Source of the DNA: a virus
Strand: one strand, 5' to 3'
Virus record (IMG/VR): IMGVR_UViG_3300025121_000119
Span: 1-29,862 of that record
Length of the DNA stretch: 29,862 nucleotides
Under the pieces are notes generated by a model. That model searched no databases and was not told the DNA's origin. It saw nothing but the letters and a program-made list of their open reading frames with translations. The position numbers and the translations under genes were made by a program. This document shows, one piece after another, positions 24,975 through 29,862 of the stretch (position 1 is the first letter of the stretch; every line of letters begins with the position of its first letter).

Positions 24975-25302
24975 TTAAAATTCCATTTCATATTTAAATT
25001 TGCCGCAGTCCCATATTCTATCATAGCCTAATTCTTGCATCATTTCCCATTCGGTTTTTTTATCGTTGTAAATTTGGGGGAATTTTCTTTTTAAGGAAGA
25101 CTTACCAAAAGAAAATTTGTGGAATCTTTTATACCTATGAATTTTAGGATTATAATATGTATAATCTGGGTAAAGTTTCTGTTATAAAGCTATAGGAAAA
25201 AGGTAATATCTTTGCTATTTGCTTTGTAGTAAGTTTGTCTTTTAAATAAAGTTCTTTTATTTTTAAGAATTCACTTTCACTGATAATAATTTTTTCTGCC
25301 AT
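24975..25302 (-). pseudogene. Frameshifted small endonuclease-like protein (HTH plus YDRIWDCG domain)
   Basis: The first frame opens at 25302 (MAEKIIISESEFLKIKELYL, then KDKLTTKQIAKILPFSYSFI) and stops at 25150 after 50 codons. It carries a helix-turn-helix-like segment. A second frame, open from 25181 to its stop at 24975, continues as LYPDYTYYNPKIHRYKRFHK, then FSFGKSSLKRKFPQIYNDKK and TEWEMMQELGYDRIWDCGKF. The TEW..MQ..GYDRIWDCG ending is, from memory, common at the C-terminus of phage homing-endonuclease-type proteins. The two frames differ by +1. Dropping one A from the GAAAC run near 25175 gives a continuous SFITELYPDYTYY and about 108 residues. It has its own CTATTTATA element and a terminator, so it was a complete small transcription unit. 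No nuclease catalytic motif remains. A sequencing error or programmed +1 frameshift are alternatives. Confidence 0.72.
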
Positions 25303-25319
25303 AATACTTAATTTATTTT

Positions 25320-25328
25320 TATAAATAG
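25320..25328 (-). promoter_or_regulatory. Candidate late-promoter element before the remnant
   Basis: CTATTTATA on the coding strand, 17 bases before the ATG at 25302. It is the same element as at structural genes, so the remnant was expressed late. Confidence 0.45.
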
Positions 25329-25364
25329 ACGGAATAAAGTTGAAATGGTTGCTTTTGTCGTAAA

Positions 25365-25505
25365 CTATTTATAAACAAATAAAAAGCTTTTAGTAAACTA
25401 TTATTCCTTTTAATGGAGTAAAGTCAAACCACTTCTCCTTATAGTGGAATAAAATCATTTGTTTTATAAAAACAAAAAAAGCGAGTATTAAACTCGCTTT
25501 CTTTA
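25365..25505 (+). ncRNA. Possible small plus-strand RNA in the capsid downstream gap
   Basis: A plus-strand CTATTTATA (25365-25373) is followed by a foldable segment. The pairings are TTATTCC with GGAATAA (25401-25407/25446-25452), GGAG with CTCC (25415-25418/25435-25438) and a competing CCACT/AGTGG. It ends at the capsid terminator stem, which also has a T-rich tail on this strand (TTTCTTTATAATT). No ORF fits. The total would be about 120 bases. The promoter orientation is the only evidence for strand, and a chance match is possible. Confidence 0.28.
25478..25500 (-). terminator. Terminator after major capsid gene, possibly bidirectional
   Basis: AAAGCGAGT and ACTCGCTTT form a 9-bp perfect stem with a five-base loop. 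On the minus strand a TTTTTTTGTTTTTAT run follows, 25 bases past the capsid stop. The plus-strand side has TTTCTTTATAATT. Confidence 0.88.
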
Positions 25506-25524
25506 TAATTATCTTATTAATAGA

Positions 25525-27189
25525 TTAATAAGTGTTGATGTTGTCAATATAAATTACTCCGTAGAAACGGTTATTAACCATTTTCTTTGCGTATCTAGTC
25601 ATAATTCCCTTACGTGGAGTAAAGTCGTTAGGGTCAGTGATTGTTTGTGTTAATTGCAATGGAATATATGGTGCGTAGATGTAACCAGCTTCTAAGAAAG
25701 TGTTACCTTTGTGACCTAAAAGTACCAATGATGATGGTAAATAAGGGTCTTTGTATACTACGTAACGTGAACCTAAGTTTCCGATTTTTTCTACTCCAAG
25801 GTTGTATTTTTCAGATTCTGGTGAAGCTGATGTATCTACATGGAAATATTCTAAATCGTCAAAGATTGCTCCAGCTTCAGCTGAACAAACTACCCAGTTT
25901 GCACCACCACGAAGCGTTGCTTTATGGATTTGAGCTGAAAGCTCATTAATTCTTGTAATAAGAGTTTGGTTCCAGTCTTTTTGAGTTCCAAAGAAGTTAG
26001 CATTGTTAGCTAAACCTTGATAATCCCAACGAGCACGGAATGGAGCTCCATTAGCAATGTCAATAATAATTTCTCTGTCAATTTCAGCAGCAACATGTTC
26101 TGATAATAAAGCTGTTAATTCAGCTTCAGCATCAATTGAATGGTATGCTTCTAAATCTTGAGCTAATTCTGGTGTCCAGTGTGCACGTAATTTACGTGTA
26201 ATTGTGTTAACTGTTACAGAAGAAAATCTTAATGTGATTTCAGCCATTTCTGCCTTACCTTCTAAATCATTAAAAATTTCATATATTGGAGTAAATCCAA
26301 TAGCTGTAGCTGTAAAGAATGCTCCAGCACCGTCATTAATCATAGCTGTGTTAAAATCGCTACCAATTACAGAAGCTGGTCTAATATCAAAAACAACTTT
26401 TGCAATGTTACCATCAAATTGGTCATATCCCCATTGTTGAATTTGTGAAAAGAATGGAATATTTCCACCTGCAGCAACAATAAGAATGTTTTGTGAACCT
26501 GCACTGTAATAAATTGCAGTGTGAGCTGAGAACCTTACGGTTGCACTTGATTGTTGTTTACTAATGTTAAAAGAACTTCCTAAAGTTGCACTTACTGCTG
26601 CAAGACCATTTGCAAAACTAGATGCTGATAAAGTCGTTGGATAAGCTGTTCCTTGAGCTGTTTCACCTGTACCAAAAGATAAATCAAAACCCCTATTGTT
26701 ATAAAATCTTTCATAAGCTGATGTATCAGTAAAACTTGGTCCAGTATTTCCATTTGCTGTGCTATAAGGAGCAACTTTACCAGTATTTTCATATCCAGTT
26801 TGTGTTGCTTGACTAATAGGATTAGCTAATGTATTATCACTTTGTCCATTTGCATAAGATACTCTAGCATCCATGTAAAACAAAAGTCCAGAAGGGAGAG
26901 CTAAAGGTTGTACAGATACAATTTCGTTTGCTAACAATCTTGAGAATACTCTTCTTACGATTGGGAAAGCTACTGTGTCAAATCTACCTGCTGCTGCATC
27001 TAATGTTACTTCATTTAACATATGATGAGCTTGGTTTTCTAAAAGTTGTGCAATGTTAGTTTTTTTCATACCATTAAGGTTTTCTAATAAACCAGATTCA
27101 CTCCAGTTTCTAACAATTGCTTTTCTTTGTTCGGCTAAGTCTTTGAACACTGTCAAGCCTACTTTGCCGCTGTTTAATAATTCACTCAT
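25525..27189 (-). CDS. gp23: Major capsid protein (T4 gp23-like, HK97 fold)
   Basis: A 554-residue protein, compared with 521 for T4 gp23. Key features: AFPIVRRVFSRLLANEIVSV then QPLALPSGLLFYMDARV, the conserved gp23 segment where T4 has VGVQPM..PTGLIFA. Then come ITLRFSSVTVNTITRKLRAH with WTPELAQDLEAYHSIDAEAE, a GANWVVCSAEAGAIFDDLEY segment and the C-terminal PYIPLQLTQTITDPNDFTPR then KGIMTRYAKKMVNNRFYG. It forms the capsid shell hexamers. The N-terminal 65 residues are helical and contain LLE sites (residues 34-36 and about 49-51), the type of sequence the gp21 protease cuts, so part of it is probably removed on maturation. It follows the scaffold gene, has a CTATTTATA element about 38 bases upstream and a strong terminator downstream, consistent with a high-abundance product. 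Confidence 0.97.
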   Translation of the reverse strand: MSELLNSGKVGLTVFKDLAEQRKAIVRNWSESGLLENLNGMKKTNIAQLLENQAHHMLNEVTLDAAAGRFDTVAFPIVRRVFSRLLANEIVSVQPLALPSGLLFYMDARVSYANGQSDNTLANPISQATQTGYENTGKVAPYSTANGNTGPSFTDTSAYERFYNNRGFDLSFGTGETAQGTAYPTTLSASSFANGLAAVSATLGSSFNISKQQSSATVRFSAHTAIYYSAGSQNILIVAAGGNIPFFSQIQQWGYDQFDGNIAKVVFDIRPASVIGSDFNTAMINDGAGAFFTATAIGFTPIYEIFNDLEGKAEMAEITLRFSSVTVNTITRKLRAHWTPELAQDLEAYHSIDAEAELTALLSEHVAAEIDREIIIDIANGAPFRARWDYQGLANNANFFGTQKDWNQTLITRINELSAQIHKATLRGGANWVVCSAEAGAIFDDLEYFHVDTSASPESEKYNLGVEKIGNLGSRYVVYKDPYLPSSLVLLGHKGNTFLEAGYIYAPYIPLQLTQTITDPNDFTPRKGIMTRYAKKMVNNRFYGVIYIDNINTY

Positions 27190-27228
27190 TTTTTAAGTTT
27201 TTTAATTGTTTGTTATTTGTTTTGAGAT

Positions 27229-27237
27229 TATAAATAG
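27229..27237 (-). promoter_or_regulatory. Candidate late-promoter element before major capsid gene
   Basis: CTATTTATA on the coding strand, about 38 bases before the ATG at 27189. It gives one of the longest, A-rich leaders in the window. Confidence 0.5.
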
Positions 27238-27253
27238 TTTAAATTTTTAAAAA

Positions 27254-28561
27254 CTAAATAAAATCTTCATTTTTTTCGATTCCTGCTAAAACTTTTCTAC
27301 GTTTCATATCTGCACTTTCGTACACAACTTCCTTAGCTTTAATTGTATTGGTAATAGAAGTTTTGATTTTTGAAGCCCCATCTTTGTTAACAGAAATTTT
27401 ATTTTCTTCTAAAATTTTGTTATAAAGTTTTTTTGCTTCATCAACAGTTTGAGTTTTATCAAACTCTTCTGCTATTTTAGCTTTATCAGTTGTAGATAAT
27501 CCGCCACTTGCAAAAATTTTATTAGCATAAGCTAATTTTGCATTGAAAGTTTGCATTTCATCGAATTGTTTTCTTAAATCAACAAAAGATTCTTGATAGT
27601 TTTTTATAACATCGCCAAGTTCTTTATTTGATTCGTTTAAACGCTTGTTTTCCTTTGTAAGTTCGCCTAATTTAGACTCATATTGAACTTTTATTTTTTT
27701 AACAGATTCTTTAAGATTAGGAGTTCCTTCTCTTGGTTCTAATCCAGCTCTGTTACTTGTATTTTTTATTACTTTTCCAACACCTTTCATTTCTTCAAGG
27801 CCTTCTTCTTCTATTGAAATTTTTTCTTCATCTTCGGTAATTTCAAATTCGAACATTTCTTCTTTTTCTTTTTTTCCACCTAAACCATCTATATCATCAA
27901 ATTCGATATATTCATCCACAGCACCTTCAATTTCTTCTAAAGAAAGTTCTAAGAGGTCATCTTCTTCTTGGACTGGGGCTGCTGGAGTTGCTGGAGTTGC
28001 TGGAGCTGCTGGAGCTGCTGAAGCTGCTGGAACTGTTTCATCATCTATATAATCAACATCAACACCCTGTTCATTATTTTCGCCGCCTACTTTTTTGTCT
28101 ATAATTTTATCTATAAGTTGTGCAAGTTCTAAAACATCAGAATCAACCTCTGGAGTTTCTTCTACTGGCATTTCTTCTGCTGCAGGCACTTCTGCAGGCA
28201 CTTCTGCTGGGGCTGTTGGAGCTTCTGCAGGGACTTGTTCTTCTTCAAATTGTATCATTTCATCTATGTTTTTTTCAATTTCAATTTCTTCATCATCAAC
28301 TTTGATTTCCTCTTTATGTTCTGCTTTTTCTTCAACTTCAACTTCTCCAGTATTACTTACTTCAATAACTTTATCTTCTGTTGAAACAGTTACATTTTTT
28401 TCATCATCAACATCAACTGATAAAGATTCTTTTAAAAGATTATCAATTTTTTGATTAATTTCACTTTCAAATTCTTTTTTTACAGCTTCAGTGGCAAATT
28501 TTTTAATTTCTTCAAAATTTGCTTTTGCTTCTTCTAGTGATGATTTCTTTATATTGTCCAT
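27254..28561 (-). CDS. gp22: Prohead scaffold/core protein (T4 gp22-like)
   Basis: A 435-residue, strongly acidic protein. Residues 1-120 are helical and Glu/Lys-rich. About 105-145 and 175-200 are Pro/Ala/Val low-complexity (PAEVPAEVPAAEE, APAAPATPATPAAP). Residues 285-345 form a coiled coil (KIKVQYESKLGELTKENKRL). The C-terminal segment FNAKLAYANKIFASGGLSTT with EEFDKTQTVDEAKKLYNKIL is the part most like scaffold proteins of T4 relatives. T4 gp22 is 269 residues, so the acidic and low-complexity regions account for the extra length. The scaffold shapes the prohead and is then degraded by the protease encoded just upstream. The order protease-scaffold-capsid is the T4 gp21-22-23 order, which supports the call. 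The promoter element ATATTTATT lies 22 bases before the start. Confidence 0.9.
   Translation of the reverse strand: MDNIKKSSLEEAKANFEEIKKFATEAVKKEFESEINQKIDNLLKESLSVDVDDEKNVTVSTEDKVIEVSNTGEVEVEEKAEHKEEIKVDDEEIEIEKNIDEMIQFEEEQVPAEAPTAPAEVPAEVPAAEEMPVEETPEVDSDVLELAQLIDKIIDKKVGGENNEQGVDVDYIDDETVPAASAAPAAPATPATPAAPVQEEDDLLELSLEEIEGAVDEYIEFDDIDGLGGKKEKEEMFEFEITEDEEKISIEEEGLEEMKGVGKVIKNTSNRAGLEPREGTPNLKESVKKIKVQYESKLGELTKENKRLNESNKELGDVIKNYQESFVDLRKQFDEMQTFNAKLAYANKIFASGGLSTTDKAKIAEEFDKTQTVDEAKKLYNKILEENKISVNKDGASKIKTSITNTIKAKEVVYESADMKRRKVLAGIEKNEDFI
27978..28030 (-). repeat. Short tandem repeat encoding the Ala/Pro-rich scaffold segment
   Basis: Near-tandem 9-base units (gctggagtt / gctggagct / gctgctgg variants) code for PATPATPAAP-type sequence in the scaffold gene. 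Slippage in such repeats can change linker length without breaking the frame. Confidence 0.7.
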
Positions 28562-28583
28562 ATTTTTTGTTTTGAGACTTTTT

Positions 28584-28592
28584 AATAAATAT
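28584..28592 (-). promoter_or_regulatory. Candidate late-promoter element before scaffold gene
   Basis: ATATTTATT on the coding strand, 22 bases before the ATG at 28561. Confidence 0.4.
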
Positions 28593-28617
28593 TAAAAAAA
28601 ATGTAAAAACTAATTTT

Positions 28618-29349
28618 TTATGATATTTTTTTCCAAAATTCATTATTTGATAAAGTAAAAAGTTCTTTATATCCTTCGCACATACAATTTGAATTAATTA
28701 CAATTTTTGGAATTTCTGGAATTATAATTATCTCGGATTCCTTAACTTCATTAACTACTTTGCAAATTCCGTTTTCACATTTTATTCTTTTATAAGTTTC
28801 TTCAGTTATAGGAGTTAATCCCCATTGTTTTCCTTCTTTAAACATATATGCACCTGGAGTCGATGGCGAGGAAACAAAATCAAAAGCTATTAATTCAAAA
28901 TCGCTTTGAACAACATCCTCTCCTTTAATTGTTTTTACAGAACCAACACCTCTCGAAGAAATACCTAATCTAAATCCAGTTTTTAATAATCCTTTTAATG
29001 TATCTCCAGCTTTTGTTTCAGCAATTTGTATTTTTCCATATAATTCTTCTCCTTGCCACCACATATCAATAACTTTATGAGAAACATTTGCTAAAGAAAT
29101 AACAGCTGAATCTGGATGGTCTAATTCTCCCCCAGCTAAATCATTTTCTATCAATTCCATGTATTTTGTAGCTTCTCTTCTTAAAATATCATATGGATAA
29201 ACCCTACCATTTCTATTTAAAGTATTTGCTTTTTGTAAAATACCACTCATTATAATAACAGAGCCTCTATCTTCTGCTTCTTTGATAATGTTTGCATTTG
29301 GCTTAAAGCTGTAAAATTCAGAAATTATATATTTGTTATTTTGTGTCAT
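28618..29349 (-). CDS. gp21: Prohead core protease (T4 gp21-like, serine protease)
   Basis: A 243-residue protein, compared with 212 for T4 gp21. Motifs in order: GSVIIMSGILQKANTLNRNG then RVYP, GGELDHPDSAV with the likely catalytic His78, GFRLGISSRGVGSV with the likely nucleophile Ser131 or Ser132, and FDFVSSPSTPGAYM. This is the herpes-assemblin-like fold of T4 prohead proteases (family S77). Residues from about 175 to 243 add a short Cys-containing tail (CENGICKVV, NCMCEGYKELF) not needed for the fold. The enzyme sits in the prohead core, digests the scaffold and trims capsid proteins at (L/I)xE sites. It is the first minus-strand gene in the head module and is divergent from the partial plus-strand gene at 29470. 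Confidence 0.96.
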   Translation of the reverse strand: MTQNNKYIISEFYSFKPNANIIKEAEDRGSVIIMSGILQKANTLNRNGRVYPYDILRREATKYMELIENDLAGGELDHPDSAVISLANVSHKVIDMWWQGEELYGKIQIAETKAGDTLKGLLKTGFRLGISSRGVGSVKTIKGEDVVQSDFELIAFDFVSSPSTPGAYMFKEGKQWGLTPITEETYKRIKCENGICKVVNEVKESEIIIIPEIPKIVINSNCMCEGYKELFTLSNNEFWKKIS

Positions 29350-29363
29350 AAATTAACTTTATT

Positions 29364-29372
29364 AATAAATAT
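29364..29372 (-). promoter_or_regulatory. Candidate late-promoter element before protease gene
   Basis: ATATTTATT on the coding strand, 14 bases before the ATG at 29349. A second TATTTATA match lies at 29405-29412. Confidence 0.4.
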
Positions 29373-29469
29373 GTATTTTTTTTCGTTTTCATTAGTTAAG
29401 CTTTTATAAATATTATAAAATTTGATAATTGTGATTTTTTTTTTTATATTTTATTAAAACCAGGTAGAA

Positions 29470-29862
29470 ATGAATAAGAGAACAGCAAGAGAAATTATAG
29501 TGAAGGATAATATTTTGAGCAATAAAAAACTTAATACAAAAATAGGAACAGTTGAAAATAGAGACTTTCCGCAGACCGTTTATATTAACATTAGTTTTTG
29601 GATTAAACCCAAAGAAAATATAATTGAACATAATGAAACTACAAGAGAAAATCTTGAAATGAGATTAAAAAATATATTAAACAAAAAGTTAATAAAGTTT
29701 TTGGAAAATAATTATTATTTTCCTAAAGAAAGAGAAAATATTTACATTTATAATATTCCAGAAAATTTTAATTATAATAATAAATCAAATTTTATTTCTC
29801 TCGAAGCTTATCTTCATACTTTAAATATTAAATCAGAAAAAAAATATCCTTTGAATATAAAA
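29470..29862 (+). CDS. Hypothetical protein, C-terminus beyond the window
   Basis: An open frame of 131 codons runs from ATG 29470 to the right edge without a stop, so the gene is partial. The start is preceded by AGGTAGAA, the nearest thing to a Shine-Dalgarno sequence in this window. The sequence is Lys/Asn/Ile-rich: MNKRTAREIIVKDNILSNKK, then a strand-like QTVYINISFWIKPKENIIEH, a helix LEMRLKNILNKKLIKFLENN, and YYFPKERENIYIYNIPENFN. It is soluble with no signal peptide. No family is recognised. It is divergent from the protease gene across a 120-base gap and reads away from the structural genes. Coding is supported by the uninterrupted frame and its regular hydrophobic pattern. Confidence 0.7.
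   Translation, partial: MNKRTAREIIVKDNILSNKKLNTKIGTVENRDFPQTVYINISFWIKPKENIIEHNETTRENLEMRLKNILNKKLIKFLENNYYFPKERENIYIYNIPENFNYNNKSNFISLEAYLHTLNIKSEKKYPLNIK

Noticed and set aside
29413-29631. 72-residue minus-strand open frame
   Set aside because: Antisense to the partial plus-strand gene at 29470, which runs much longer without a stop and has the better start context.

Overview
The window is a contiguous piece of the late structural region of a T4-like (contractile-tailed) phage. Recognisable homologues of the T4 head-neck-tail set are prohead protease gp21, scaffold gp22, major capsid gp23, neck gp13 and gp14, tail terminator/sheath stabiliser gp15, sheath gp18, tube gp19, terminase gp17 and portal gp20. 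The DNA is AT-rich, leaders are A/T-rich and almost none has a Shine-Dalgarno sequence. This fits a host in the Bacteroidota (for example Flavobacteriia), but the host is inferred, not shown. The proteins are diverged from T4 and the gene order is rearranged, so this is a distant T4 relative.

Layout, following minus-strand transcription from the right: a plus-strand hypothetical gene cut by the window end (29470-29862); then protease, scaffold, capsid and a terminator; then a 571-base gap holding a frameshifted endonuclease-like remnant and a possible small RNA. Next come a 95-residue unknown protein, gp13-like and gp14-like neck genes, a 421-base gap with an unusually GC-rich, foldable segment, gp15-like, and the tail sheath with a strong terminator. 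A free-standing homing-endonuclease-like gene (18043-19098) converges on a small plus-strand gene (17583-18050).

The middle of the window is a fibre/adhesin cassette. A 1894-residue fibre, a 218-residue phage protein and a 1045-residue five-repeat LamG-like protein form one tight operon. Next are three plus-strand genes (tail tube, a small partner, a BppU-like baseplate protein), then a second fibre sharing modules with the giant fibre but ending in a propeller-like domain, then a small beta-rich protein. The left end carries terminase and a portal gene interrupted by an HNH-type intein inserted in the conserved LPGA/NLGDI segment. The portal runs off the left end close to its C-terminus.

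The head genes build and mature the prohead, terminase and portal package DNA, the neck, sheath and tube genes build the contractile tail, and the fibre cassette supplies receptor binding. Most transcription units begin with a shared element, (C/A)TATTTAT(A/T), 8-41 bases before the start codon. It occurs in opposite orientations at divergent gene pairs. It is the best candidate for this phage's late promoter and reads as the reverse complement of the T4 late -10 box.
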